Shown here: piece after piece, positions 1 to 8,421 of the stretch | How the letters are laid out: each line of letters opens with the position of its first letter | Position numbering within the stretch: the first letter of the stretch is position 1 | From: Paeniglutamicibacter psychrophenolicus | GTDB lineage: Bacteria > Actinomycetota > Actinomycetes > Actinomycetales > Micrococcaceae | DNA length: 64,000 bases | NCBI RefSeq assembly: GCF_017876575.1 | Contig: NZ_JAGIOE010000001.1 | Coordinates: 1,860,001 to 1,924,000, forward strand | Direction of reading: 5' to 3' | The notes under the pieces: model-generated | Told to the model about the DNA's origin: nothing | The model's database searches: none | The model's input: only the letters and a program-made list of their open reading frames with translations | Translations under genes and position numbers: made by a program

Positions 1-1150
1 TCTCCCCGGGCCGGACCCGCAGGTCGACGCCGCGCAGCGTCGGGACTACGGTGCCGGCCGCGTCGGGGAAACTGAAGTGCACGTTGCGCAGCTCCAGCTC
101 GCCGCGCCCGTTCGCCGGGGTGCGCGGATCCTGCGGGGAGGTGATGGTGTTGGGCGTGTCCATGACCTCGAAGTGGCGGTCCAGGGCGGTCTTGGTGGTC
201 AGCGTCATGCCCAGCAGCATGCCCATGCCTTCGACCGGTCCGGCCAGCACGGTGGCGGTGGCGAAGTAGGCGACCAGGGCGCCGACGCTCAACTCTCCCT
301 GGGCGGTGAGCCAGAGCCCGGCGACCAGGCCAAGGCCCAGGGTGGTTTCGGGGATCGCGACGACGTAGAGCAGGAAGCTGGCCAGGGTCCTGGCCTTGAC
401 GACCTCGGTGTCGCGCAATTGCTTGGCCCGGGAGTTGAAGCCGTCGTACATGTGCCGGCCGCGGCCGAAGGCCTTGATGACGCGGATGCCGTGCACCGAT
501 TCCTCCACCGCGGTGGCCAGGTCCCCGGCCTGGTCCTGGCTCAGCCGGCTGGCCGCGCGGTAGGTGTTGCGGAAGTAGAAGGCCTTGATGCTGATCGGGA
601 TCGCCCCGGCCAGGTAGATGGCGCCGAGCACCCAGCTGGAGGAGAACATCAGCACCAGCCCGGTGATCACCGTGACGGTGGAGACGACCAGCATCAGGGC
701 GCCGAAGGCCAGCCACCGGCGCAGCAGGCTCAAATCCGACATGGAGCGCGAGAGCAGCTGACCGGAGCCCCAGCGTTCGTGGAAGGCGACAGGAAGCTGC
801 TGGAGGTGCTCGTAGAAGCGCACCCGCATCTGGGTTTCGAGGCGGGCGGCGGGGGTGATCACGAATTGCCGGCGCAGGAACACCAGCAGCGCCTCGAGGG
901 CGCCCAGCCCCGCGACAAGGCCCACGGCAAGCCAAACCTCGGAGTCCTTGCCCTCGGGGTGCAGCACGTTGTTCACTAGCCAGGCCAGCACCTGGGGGAT
1001 GGTCAGGGCGACGATGCCTGCGGCCAGCGCACAGAGGAAGCCGAAGAAGAGCCGCGGCAGGATGGGCTTGACGAAGGGGGCGAGCCGGGCAAAGGTCCGG
1101 CCAAGCGTGGGTGTGCCCGCCGCGGGGGCGTGTCCTTGTTGTACTGCCAC
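1..1150 (-). CDS. ABC transporter, permease-ATPase fusion (partial, N-terminal part)
   Basis: This is the N-terminal 383 codons of a fused membrane/ATP-binding ABC exporter. It starts at a GTG at 1150 and runs off the left edge of the window. The first 60 residues are followed by alternating hydrophobic segments (for example FFGFLCALAAGIVALTIPQ), typical of the six-helix ABC membrane domain. Near the edge the sequence reads GELELRNVHFSFPD, the entry strand of the nucleotide-binding domain, so the Walker A motif lies just outside the window. It probably works as a dimer exporting a drug, lipid or peptide; the substrate cannot be told. An alternative start downstream is possible. I derived the frame by hand from the reverse strand. 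Confidence 0.85.
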   Translation of the reverse strand, partial: MAVQQGHAPAAGTPTLGRTFARLAPFVKPILPRLFFGFLCALAAGIVALTIPQVLAWLVNNVLHPEGKDSEVWLAVGLVAGLGALEALLVFLRRQFVITPAARLETQMRVRFYEHLQQLPVAFHERWGSGQLLSRSMSDLSLLRRWLAFGALMLVVSTVTVITGLVLMFSSSWVLGAIYLAGAIPISIKAFYFRNTYRAASRLSQDQAGDLATAVEESVHGIRVIKAFGRGRHMYDGFNSRAKQLRDTEVVKARTLASFLLYVVAIPETTLGLGLVAGLWLTAQGELSVGALVAYFATATVLAGPVEGMGMLLGMTLTTKTALDRHFEVMDTPNTITSPQDPRTPANGRGELELRNVHFSFPDAAGTVVPTLRGVDLRVRPGE

Positions 1151-1239
1151 CGGTGTCCGACCTCAATCCCCGCGCGCCAATTCGCTACTGGGAATACCCT
1201 ACAGTGTGGGGTTGGGATTGTTCAATCAGAGGCGTCGGG

Positions 1240-2193
1240 CTAGTTCCGGGCGGTCAAGGTCAGCAATATTGCTTCCGGAGGGCATGCGATCCGCACCGGG
1301 GCGAAGCGCGAGGTGCCGATGCCCGCGGACACGTTCAGCGGAGCGGTTTTGCCCGCGTGCTCCCACTGGGTCAGCCCGCTGGCGCGCCAGGTCGGCAGGT
1401 CGCAATTGGTCACCAAGGCACCGTATCCCGGGATGCAGACCTGTCCGCCGTGGGTGTGCCCAGCCAGGATCAGGTCGGTGCCCGCGTCGGTGAACGTGTC
1501 CAGCACCCGTTGGTACGGGGCGTGGGTCAGGGCGATCCGCAGGTGGGGAGCGGCGCCGGACGACACCGAGCCGGCCGGCCAGCCGGCGAAACGTTCCAGG
1601 TGCAGGTGCGGGTCATCGACCCCGGTGAAATCCAGGCGCGTGCCGTTCACGGCCATGGAGTGGTTCCGGTTGGTCAGGTTGACCCAGCCGGCGGCACCGA
1701 AGGCGCTGTGCATCTGCTGCCACGGCAATTGGTACTTGGGGGAGTTGCGCGGCACATCCGGGCGCTTGCCCAGGTAGCGCAACGGGTTTTTCAGGCGCGG
1801 CCCGAAGTAGCAGTTCGATCCCGGAACGAAGGCCCCGGGGAACGCCATCAGCGGGCCCAGTGCCTCGAGCAAGGATTCCAAGCCATCCATGTGGCCCAGG
1901 TTGTCACCGGTGTTGATGACCAGGTCGGGCTTCAGCTCCGCCAGAGAGTGCAGCCAGCGACGCTTGAGTTCCTGGTTGGGCACCATGTGGATGTCCGACA
2001 GATGCAGCAGCCGGATAGGGGACGACCCCGGTGGAAGCAGCGCCAGGGACTCCTCCCGGAGGACAAAACGCGTCGTCTGGCCCAGCCCGTAGCCAAAGGC
2101 GATGCCGGCCGAGGCAGTTGCCGCTGCAGCCGCCAAAGCGGCCCCACGCACAGTGCGTGAGACCGCTTCGGCCAGCGAGGTTGGGTTCGCCAT
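1240..2193 (-). CDS. Metallophosphoesterase, calcineurin-like, membrane-anchored
   Basis: A calcineurin-type metallophosphoesterase of about 317 residues. An N-terminal hydrophobic segment (about residues 17-37) probably anchors it in the membrane. Metal-binding motifs appear in order: LSDIH near residue 66, GDN, GSN and a C-terminal GHTHGG. The GSN motif reads GSNC, where I would expect GSND in this subfamily, so one conserved residue may be changed. I chose the ATG at 2193 because it lies 4 nt after the stop of the penicillin-binding protein gene; in-frame starts at 2208 and 2262 would overlap that gene. The pair with the upstream transpeptidase is conserved in actinobacteria (Rv3683 next to ponA2, from memory), which suggests co-transcription and possibly a role in envelope phosphate or lipid metabolism. 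The substrate is unknown. Confidence 0.88.
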   Translation of the reverse strand: MANPTSLAEAVSRTVRGAALAAAAATASAGIAFGYGLGQTTRFVLREESLALLPPGSSPIRLLHLSDIHMVPNQELKRRWLHSLAELKPDLVINTGDNLGHMDGLESLLEALGPLMAFPGAFVPGSNCYFGPRLKNPLRYLGKRPDVPRNSPKYQLPWQQMHSAFGAAGWVNLTNRNHSMAVNGTRLDFTGVDDPHLHLERFAGWPAGSVSSGAAPHLRIALTHAPYQRVLDTFTDAGTDLILAGHTHGGQVCIPGYGALVTNCDLPTWRASGLTQWEHAGKTAPLNVSAGIGTSRFAPVRIACPPEAILLTLTARN

Positions 2194-2197
2194 GGAA

Positions 2198-4522
2198 CTA
2201 GTCACCATTCGTCTTCTTGGGAGGAGTCGGCGTCTTGCCGCTGTTTCCCTTCGGCTTGGCACTCTCGGTTGCCTTCGGCGTTTCAGTGGCCTTGGGCTTT
2301 TCCTCGGTGTCCTTCGGAGCGGAGGACTCGGTCGTTGCCGACTTCGAATCGTCCTTTTCTTCCTTCTTGGGTTCAGGCTTGGGTGCTGCCTTGGCCTTGC
2401 CGAAGGACTTGGCCGGGTACAGGGTACCGACCTGCTTCATGTAGTTGGTCCACAGCGGTGCGGCCCAGGTGCCGGAGTCGGTCCAGGCGCGTGCAACACC
2501 GTCGATGACCTTGCCCTGTGTTTCCAGATTCTGCTGCTTGTCGTAGCGACCAACCCATGCGGCGGAGGACATTCCGGTGGTGTAGCCGACGAACCAGGTC
2601 GAGTTGGCACCGTTGTTGGTACCGGTCTTGCCGGCGATCGGGAGGCTGATTTGGCCCTTGGTGGCCTTCTTGCCGATCTTTTTCATGGTGCCGTTCATGT
2701 CGGCGACAACCTGCGGGCTGATTTCCTGGCGACAGGTGACGGGCTTGACCTTGTAGTCATTGCCTGCCGCGTCGGTCACGGAGGTCAGGGCGCGGTTTTC
2801 GCAGAACTCGCCGTTGTTGGCGAATGCTGCAAATGCGGTGGCCTGTGCCAGCGGGGTGATGCGCGCGGAGCCAATGATGAAGGACGGGTTGGCCGCTGAA
2901 ATCGGGTATGACTCGTTGGTGATTTCGCCGGTCTTTGGATCCTTGTGGTTGTCGTAATCGATCAGGCCCAGGCGTTGGGTGCCCTTGGCGATGTCACACA
3001 GATCCAACTTGGAAGCCTCGGCGACTGTTGCCGTGTTCACGGAGTTGAACAGGCCGTAGTCCACGGTCATCGAGGACGGGTATCCCTTGACAGCATTGTT
3101 GGGGTTCCAGCCTTCACCATTCTTGCCAAGGACTGTGGTGTAACCGCGAGGGAGGCAGGTAGCCTTCCACTTGTAGTTGGCGGGCCACGCACGTTTCGGC
3201 GCGCTGATCCGGTCCCACATGTTGTGGCCGGCCTCGAGCCAGGCCATCGTGGTGTACGGCTTCATCGTCGAGCCGCCCTGGAACCCTCCGGCACCGCCGT
3301 AGGCTTTCTCGACAGCGAAGTTAAAGGTTGTAATCGGGCCCTTGTCCTCGTTCGTGGGGCCAAAGGTCTTGTTCTGGGCCATGGCCAGGATGTTGCCGGT
3401 GCCCGGCTCGACGGTCACGATCGAGGCACCCATGTTCGACTTGTCGTCGGACGGGATCATGCGCTCGGACTGCTTGGCAGCTTCCTTCTGCAGACGCGGA
3501 TCCAGCGTGGTCTTGATCTTCAGGCCCCCGCGGTACAGGAGGTTTTCGCGGTCCTTCTTGGTCTTGCCGAAGGCCGTGTCGGCAGTAACCATTCGGGTCA
3601 CGTAGTCACAGAAGTACGCGGAGTCCTTGGCGGCAATGCAACCGGACTTCAGTTCCTTCGGCTTGATCCCCAGCTTCGTCTTGACGGCCTTGTCGTAGGC
3701 CTTTTTGTCGATGGCACCGGTGCGCAGCATGGCAGCCAGCACGGTGTTGCGACGCTTGAGGCTCCGCTCGGGGTACTTTTGCGGGTTGTAGGCGTTCGGG
3801 AGCTGAACCATGCCGGCTAGCATGGCGGACTGCTGCAGGTTCAGGTCCTTGGCATCCACCGAGTAGAAACGCTGCGCGGCGGCCTGGATCCCGTAGTTGC
3901 GTCCGGAGAACAACACGAGGTTCAGGTAACCCTCAAGGATTTCGTCCTTGGTCATTTCCTTCTCGATGGAGATGGCCAGCTTGGCTTCGCGGGCCTTGTC
4001 CGCAATGTCCTTCGTGCCGGAGATCGTCATCTCGGAGCGATCCACTCCGTTGACGACGTCGGCGTTCACCAGCAGGTTGTTGACGTATTGCTGCGTCAGC
4101 GTGGAAGCGCCCTGCTGGGAGGAAGAGGTGAAGTTGTTGACGGCGGCGCGGGCAATGCCTCGGACATCGACGCCGTTGTGCTCGTAGAAGCGCTCGTCCT
4201 CGATGGAGACGATGGCCTTCTGCATGATCTTGGAAATGTCCTTGAGCTTCACCGGCTGCCGGTTTTCCGAGTAGAACGTGGCGATGGTCGAGCCATCGGA
4301 TGCCAAGACCTTGGAAGGCTGGGCGATCGGCTCTCCCTTGAAGCTGGCCGGCAAAGCGTCAAACACTTCCGCACCTGCGGTAGCGCCGCTGCCGGCAAGG
4401 GAAGCGACGGGGACCATGAGTCCTGCCGCGAGTACGCCACATAAAGCGCTCACCCCAAAGAAGGCAACGATCTTGCCGAGGGTGGTAGCCGTATCAAAAA
4501 AAGGGGACTTTTTAGCTGCCAT
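2198..4522 (-). CDS. ponA: Class A penicillin-binding protein (transglycosylase-transpeptidase)
   Basis: A bifunctional peptidoglycan synthase of 774 residues. After a short cytoplasmic segment and one membrane helix (about residues 15-45) comes a family 51 glycosyltransferase domain with the catalytic EDERFYEHNG motif at 108. The transpeptidase domain carries STMK (Ser418-Lys421), SVN (494-496) and KTG (632-634). The C-terminal 60 residues are a Lys/Pro/Glu/Thr-rich tail, and I see no PASTA domain. The start at 4522 (MAAKKSPFF) is preferred over the longest frame at 4594, which would run through the promoter and into the divergent gene. A -10-like TAAACT lies 7 nt before this ATG on the reverse strand, which fits a leaderless mRNA. 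It acts at the outer face of the membrane in wall assembly. Confidence 0.95.
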   Translation of the reverse strand: MAAKKSPFFDTATTLGKIVAFFGVSALCGVLAAGLMVPVASLAGSGATAGAEVFDALPASFKGEPIAQPSKVLASDGSTIATFYSENRQPVKLKDISKIMQKAIVSIEDERFYEHNGVDVRGIARAAVNNFTSSSQQGASTLTQQYVNNLLVNADVVNGVDRSEMTISGTKDIADKAREAKLAISIEKEMTKDEILEGYLNLVLFSGRNYGIQAAAQRFYSVDAKDLNLQQSAMLAGMVQLPNAYNPQKYPERSLKRRNTVLAAMLRTGAIDKKAYDKAVKTKLGIKPKELKSGCIAAKDSAYFCDYVTRMVTADTAFGKTKKDRENLLYRGGLKIKTTLDPRLQKEAAKQSERMIPSDDKSNMGASIVTVEPGTGNILAMAQNKTFGPTNEDKGPITTFNFAVEKAYGGAGGFQGGSTMKPYTTMAWLEAGHNMWDRISAPKRAWPANYKWKATCLPRGYTTVLGKNGEGWNPNNAVKGYPSSMTVDYGLFNSVNTATVAEASKLDLCDIAKGTQRLGLIDYDNHKDPKTGEITNESYPISAANPSFIIGSARITPLAQATAFAAFANNGEFCENRALTSVTDAAGNDYKVKPVTCRQEISPQVVADMNGTMKKIGKKATKGQISLPIAGKTGTNNGANSTWFVGYTTGMSSAAWVGRYDKQQNLETQGKVIDGVARAWTDSGTWAAPLWTNYMKQVGTLYPAKSFGKAKAAPKPEPKKEEKDDSKSATTESSAPKDTEEKPKATETPKATESAKPKGNSGKTPTPPKKTNGD

Positions 4523-4529
4523 GCCCACT

Positions 4530-4552
4530 AGTTTACAAGGACGCGCTAACGT
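4530..4552. promoter_or_regulatory. Divergent -10 boxes for ponA and the 51-residue gene
   Basis: Only 37 bp separate the two divergent start codons. On the minus strand TAAACT (4530-4535) ends 7 nt before the ponA ATG. On the plus strand TAACGT (4547-4552) ends 7 nt before the ATG at 4560. Both fit the TANNNT -10 pattern with the start codon at or next to +1. No Shine-Dalgarno sequence fits either gene. This is a sequence prediction only. Confidence 0.5.
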
Positions 4553-4559
4553 ATCGGTT

Positions 4560-4715
4560 ATGACCAAATGGGAGTACGCCACTTTGCCACTCATTATTCA
4601 CGCCACAAAGCAGATCCTGGATCAGTGGGGAGACGACGGCTGGGAGCTTGTTGCCGTCGTTCCCGGACCCAATGGAAATGCACCGGTCGCTTACCTCAAG
4701 CGCCCCAAGGCCTAA
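4560..4715 (+). CDS. Small conserved protein, 51 residues
   Basis: A 51-residue acidic protein beginning MTKWEYATLP with a central DQWGDDGWELVAVVP. The pattern (WEY at the N-terminus, then DGWELV) resembles the small DUF4177-like family found in many bacteria, whose function is unknown. I chose the ATG at 4560 because a longer in-frame ORF would run antisense through ponA. A -10 box sits 7 nt upstream, so translation is probably leaderless. It precedes ridA by 21 nt and is likely co-transcribed with it. From memory, mycobacteria carry a similar 51-codon gene beside their RidA homologue, which supports it as real and conserved. Confidence 0.8.
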   Translation: MTKWEYATLPLIIHATKQILDQWGDDGWELVAVVPGPNGNAPVAYLKRPKA

Positions 4716-4736
4716 TCACAGAAACGAGAAATACCC

Positions 4737-5213
4737 ATGCAACAAGAGACTTCTTCAGCAGTGGAGGCACGCCTGGCCGAGCTCGGCCACGCCCTCCCCG
4801 CCGTCGTCGCACCGGTGGCCGCATACGTGCCGGCAACCGTCACCGGCAACCTCGTCTACACCTCGGGTCAGCTGCCGTTTATTAACGGGGAACTCACAGC
4901 CACAGGAAAGGTCGGAGCCGCGGTTTCGGCCGAGGTCGCTGCGGGCCAGGCACAGGCCTGCGCGCTGAACGCACTGGCAGCCATCAAGGACGTCATCGGG
5001 GACCTGGATCGCATTGTCCGCGTGGTCAAGGTCGTTGGCTTCGTTGCCTCGGATCCGTCCTTCACCGGCCAGCCGGCCGTCATCAACGGTGCCTCCGAGT
5101 TCCTTGGTGCCGTGCTTGGTGACAAGGGCGTGCACGCCCGTTCGGCAGTCGGCGTTGCCGCCCTGCCGCTGGACGCCCCGGTCGAGGTTGAACTGATTGT
5201 CGAATTTGCCTAA
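4737..5213 (+). CDS. RidA/YjgF family enamine-imine deaminase
   Basis: A 158-residue RidA (L-PSP) family protein. Features are the N-terminal GNLVYTSGQLPF strand and the C-terminal stretch HARSAVGVAALPLDAPVEVE, which ends with the family's typical hydrophobic-acidic pattern. RidA proteins are cytoplasmic trimers; the best studied hydrolyse reactive 2-aminoacrylate and related enamines released by PLP enzymes. This protein is at the long end for the family (about 130) and lacks an obvious Arg in the usual substrate-binding position, so it may belong to a RidA subgroup of unknown activity. It overlaps the next gene by 17 nt, implying one operon with the NUDIX gene. Confidence 0.9.
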   Translation: MQQETSSAVEARLAELGHALPAVVAPVAAYVPATVTGNLVYTSGQLPFINGELTATGKVGAAVSAEVAAGQAQACALNALAAIKDVIGDLDRIVRVVKVVGFVASDPSFTGQPAVINGASEFLGAVLGDKGVHARSAVGVAALPLDAPVEVELIVEFA

Positions 5214-6186
5214 CCAGCACGACAACAGCGGCCCCGTGAACGAGATTCCCGCGGTGAAACCACGCAATCCGTCCACGGGGCTGCTGCGCCGGCTTTTTGA
5301 CTTGCCGCCGATGCAATATGACGCTGCGGAAAATTGGGTTTCCTATGGAAGCCGCACGCCCCGGGCTGTGCGGCGAGCGTCGTCCGTGGTGCTGATCCGC
5401 GACTCCCCGAAAGGTGTCGAAACTTACCTCGGATACCGTCCCGGTGGTTCTCCGCTCGGGAGTGTCGCCTTTCCCGGCGGCAGTCTGGAGGCCGACGACG
5501 AACATGACATTCCCTGGTACGGGCCGACCCTCTCCGAGTGGTCAAAACGCCTAGGCATCCTTGACCAGCGCCTGGTGCGGGCGCACATCGTGTGTGCCAT
5601 CCGCGAGCTCTTCGAGGAAACCGGTGTGCTTTTGGCAGGCACCGACGAGCTCTCCGTGGTCGAAAACTGCGACAGCGAGGATTGGATGGCCGTGCGCGAG
5701 GCGGTTGCGGGCCAGGACAAGTCGCTTTCGGACGTGTTGGCCAAGCGCGGGCTGGGCCTGCGCACCGATCTGTTGCGGCCGCTGTCGCATTGGATCTCCC
5801 CGAACTTCGCGCTGCGGCGCTTCGACACCCGCTACTTCGCCGCGGCGCTGCCGGTGCGCCAGGAACCGTCGCTCTTGCGCGGCAAGGGGATCTGGGCCAC
5901 CTGGCAGGTGGCCTCCGAGGTCATCGCGCAACGCAACACCACCGCGCTGGGCGACGAAGCGGGTGCACCGGACACCAAGGGCCTGCCCTTGAGCATGGTC
6001 ACCACCCCGGCCGTGGAAGTATTCCTGGAAAAGATGGCCTCCACCCGGGGCACAGTCGCCTACCTGTCGGTGCGGCGGGAACTGAAAAGCTACCATCCCG
6101 AACTCGTCCAGGTGGGCGGGAAATTCTATCTGGATGTCACCACCACGACTGCGGCCGAGGGCGGCGGATTGGGACGCGGCCGTTGA
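5197..6186 (+). CDS. NUDIX hydrolase with insertion in the NUDIX box (NUDT19-like)
   Basis: A 329-residue NUDIX protein. FPGG is at 92-95 and RELFEETGV at 136-144. About 30 extra residues (rich in Asp, Trp and Tyr) separate the two halves of the NUDIX signature, a layout known from NUDT19-type hydrolases. Substrates of that branch include CoA derivatives, but this is not proven here. The TTG at 5197 overlaps ridA; an in-frame GTG at 5236 is a possible later start. In mycobacteria the corresponding position holds a metallo-beta-lactamase-type gene, so this locus has diverged. A strong bidirectional terminator follows the stop. Confidence 0.87.
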   Translation: MSNLPNQHDNSGPVNEIPAVKPRNPSTGLLRRLFDLPPMQYDAAENWVSYGSRTPRAVRRASSVVLIRDSPKGVETYLGYRPGGSPLGSVAFPGGSLEADDEHDIPWYGPTLSEWSKRLGILDQRLVRAHIVCAIRELFEETGVLLAGTDELSVVENCDSEDWMAVREAVAGQDKSLSDVLAKRGLGLRTDLLRPLSHWISPNFALRRFDTRYFAAALPVRQEPSLLRGKGIWATWQVASEVIAQRNTTALGDEAGAPDTKGLPLSMVTTPAVEVFLEKMASTRGTVAYLSVRRELKSYHPELVQVGGKFYLDVTTTTAAEGGGLGRGR

Positions 6187-6242
6187 GCCCCAACTCCTTA
6201 GGCCCGTCGACCCCTGATCCTGGATCGGTGGCCGAAGCTTAA

Positions 6243-6290
6243 ACGGGTGTGGCGGGGTTCCCCTTCGAAGGGGAACCCCGCCACACCCGT
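6243..6290. terminator. Bidirectional terminator: 48-nt perfect palindrome
   Basis: The sequence from 6243 to 6290 is a perfect inverted repeat with its centre at TTCGAA, so a stem of about 22 bp with a tiny loop forms on either strand. It lies between the convergent NUDIX and crp genes. On the plus strand it is followed after a short gap by TTTTGCGTTTTT. It most likely ends transcription from both sides. Confidence 0.85.
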
Positions 6291-6308
6291 TGGTGCACTT
6301 TTGCGTTT

Positions 6309-6986
6309 TTAGCGTGAACGCTGGCGCAAACGCTGGATGTCCAGGATCACGACCGCGCGTGCCTCAAGACGCAACCAGCCACGCTGCACGAACTCGGCCA
6401 GGGCCTTGTTCACGGTTTCGCGCGAGGCGCCCACCAGCTGGGCCAGTTCTTCCTGCGTCAGTTCGTGGGCAACCAGGATGCCGTCCGTTGCCGGACGACC
6501 GAAGCGGTCGGCCAGATCCAGGAGCGCCTTGGCGACACGTCCCGGAACATCGGAGAAGACCAGGTCGGCCAGCGACTCGTTGGTGCGTCGCAGGCGCGAA
6601 GCCAGGGCCTGCAGCAACTGGACCGAAACCTCCGGGCTGGTCAGGATGACCTTGCGCAGGTTTTCGTGACGCAGGCCGGCAAGGCGGGTCTCGGAGACTG
6701 CCGTTGCCGTGGCGTTGCGTGGGCTCGGATCGAACAGTGCCATCTCGCCGAACAATTCGCCCGGGCCGAGGACCGCAATGAGGTTTTCACGTCCATCGGA
6801 AGAGGTGCGGCCCAGCTTGATCTTGCCCGAAACGATGAAGTAGAGCTGGTCGCCCTGGTCACCCTCGCGGAATACCGAAGCACCACGGGACAGATCCACT
6901 TCAGTTAGTTCTTCAGTCAATGCAGAGAACACCTCGTCGCCCAATGAAGCGAAGAGTGGTGCTCGGCGCAGTACCTCGATGTCCAT
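6309..6986 (-). CDS. crp: CRP/FNR family global regulator (Crp/GlxR-like)
   Basis: A 225-residue cAMP-receptor-type regulator. The N-terminal cyclic-nucleotide-binding beta-roll contains the phosphate-binding cassette GELFGEMALFDPSPRNATA. A long helix follows, then a winged helix with LTQEELAQLVGASRETVNKAL as the DNA-recognition unit. I chose the ATG at 6986 (MDIEVLRRAP) because an AGGAGA ribosome-binding site lies just upstream; a further in-frame start at 7001 is less likely. Length and motifs match Crp of mycobacteria and GlxR of corynebacteria, which control carbon metabolism and respiration in response to cAMP. A CRP-like site lies about 60 bp upstream, suggesting autoregulation. Confidence 0.93.
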   Translation of the reverse strand: MDIEVLRRAPLFASLGDEVFSALTEELTEVDLSRGASVFREGDQGDQLYFIVSGKIKLGRTSSDGRENLIAVLGPGELFGEMALFDPSPRNATATAVSETRLAGLRHENLRKVILTSPEVSVQLLQALASRLRRTNESLADLVFSDVPGRVAKALLDLADRFGRPATDGILVAHELTQEELAQLVGASRETVNKALAEFVQRGWLRLEARAVVILDIQRLRQRSR

Positions 6987-7043
6987 AAAATCTCCTGTCA
7001 ACTGTCGTTAGCGCTCACCTAATTGTGCCGTACGGTTGGCCCA

Positions 7044-7059
7044 TGTGACAGCTTCCACA
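7044..7059. promoter_or_regulatory. Predicted CRP operator upstream of crp
   Basis: TGTGACAGCTTCCACA matches the CRP consensus TGTGA-N6-TCACA with one mismatch. It lies 58-73 bp before the crp start codon. A second, weaker motif with two ATGTGG half-sites follows at about 7064-7080. Autoregulation of CRP-family regulators is common; the link here is inferred from position. Confidence 0.55.
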
Positions 7060-7194
7060 CGCCATATGTGGCCAAATGTGGTTAGAATCGCGGGGAACCG
7101 ACGCCGCCCCGACTAGACTCGGGGCAGCGGATAGTGTTTTGGGGCCTTGGTTTGGGTCGTGCGGCACGGTATGAAGAGTGGGAGTCCAAACTGA

Positions 7195-8379
7195 ATGTTG
7201 GGATTGACATGGTTGGACCTGTTGCTCATCGTTTCCTTGATCAGCTTTCTGGCCTCTGGCCTGCGTAAAGGCTTCTTCGTCACGCTCGGAGCCATCATTG
7301 GTTTCCTCGCCGGCGGCATCGCGGCGTTCTACGGAATCCCATTGGTTTCCACCTGGGTGACCAACCCCGGATGGCGAATCTTCTGGATCGTGGCCTCCGG
7401 GTTGATCTTCATCCTCATCGGCCAGGGAATTGGCATGGCCATCGGAGCGAGAATCCGCTTATGGCTGAACTTCCCGGTCCTGAAGTCCTTTGACAGGCTC
7501 CTTGGAGGCCTGGCCAACACCGTCATGGCTGCCCTGGTCATCTCCGCCATCGCCCTTTCGGCCGCCACCATGGGCGTGCCGTGGGTGTCCCAGCAGGTCG
7601 CAGACTCGCGGGTCCTGACGGGAATCCAGAACCTGACCCCGAAGCCGATCACCAACTTCGTCACCCAGGCCCGTGCACAGGTCATGGGCCAGACCATCCC
7701 CGAGCTCCTTGAGCCCTTCGCGCCGAAGGTGCCGATCGCCGTGCCCGAGGCGGAATCGCTGGGTGCAGGTGTTGACGCGGCCGCGGGTTCGGTCGTCAAG
7801 ATCATTGGCACCGCCTACGCCTGCGGCGTGAACCAATCCGGTTCCGGCTTCGTGTTCGCTTCGGACCGCGTGCTGACCAACGCGCACGTGGTGGCCGGGA
7901 TCAGCGAACCGTCGGTGACCACGCAGGACGGGCGCGTACTCTCGGGCAACGTCGTCTACTTCGACTCCGTGGCCGACATCGCCGTGCTTGCGGTGCCGGA
8001 ACTTGGGCTGGATCCGCTGGAGTTCGGCAAGGACCTGGGACGCGGGGACACCGCGGCATTCCTGGGCTTCCCCGGCGGCGGTTCCTTCCGCGCCATGGGT
8101 GCGGTCGTCGAATCGCTGAGCACCATTTCGATCCAGAACATCTACGGAGCCGAACCCACTCCGCTGCGCATCTACCAATTGGCAGGCGATGTCGAGCAGG
8201 GCAACTCCGGTGGGCCGCTGCTCGATTCCTCCGGCAGGGTCGTGGGCATGGTCTTCGCCAAGGCCAAGGGCGGTGCCGAGGTCGGGTACGCGTTGGCGCT
8301 TGACGAGATCAACGCGGCACTGTCCAAGTCTGCTTCCTCCCGCGAACCGGTGCCCACCGGGGCCTGTTCCCCGCACTAA
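7195..8379 (+). CDS. marP: CvpA-domain membrane serine protease, MarP-like
   Basis: A 394-residue protein. Residues 1-125 hold four hydrophobic helices of the CvpA/colicin V production fold. From about 190 follows a chymotrypsin-like protease domain facing outside, with the triad His231 (TNAHVV), Asp261 (DIAVL) and Ser338 (GNSGGPL). Cys210 and Cys391 bracket the protease domain, matching the disulfide known to stabilise M. tuberculosis MarP, which processes peptidoglycan hydrolases and is needed for acid and oxidative stress survival. An equivalent stress role here is an inference. In mycobacteria marP sits beside NUDIX and nth; here those genes are 6 kb away, so the block has been rearranged. 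Confidence 0.93.
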   Translation: MLGLTWLDLLLIVSLISFLASGLRKGFFVTLGAIIGFLAGGIAAFYGIPLVSTWVTNPGWRIFWIVASGLIFILIGQGIGMAIGARIRLWLNFPVLKSFDRLLGGLANTVMAALVISAIALSAATMGVPWVSQQVADSRVLTGIQNLTPKPITNFVTQARAQVMGQTIPELLEPFAPKVPIAVPEAESLGAGVDAAAGSVVKIIGTAYACGVNQSGSGFVFASDRVLTNAHVVAGISEPSVTTQDGRVLSGNVVYFDSVADIAVLAVPELGLDPLEFGKDLGRGDTAAFLGFPGGGSFRAMGAVVESLSTISIQNIYGAEPTPLRIYQLAGDVEQGNSGGPLLDSSGRVVGMVFAKAKGGAEVGYALALDEINAALSKSASSREPVPTGACSPH

Positions 8380-8421
8380 GGGCCATGCCGGGCAGATCCC
8401 GGCCCGGGGAAACGCAGGGGG

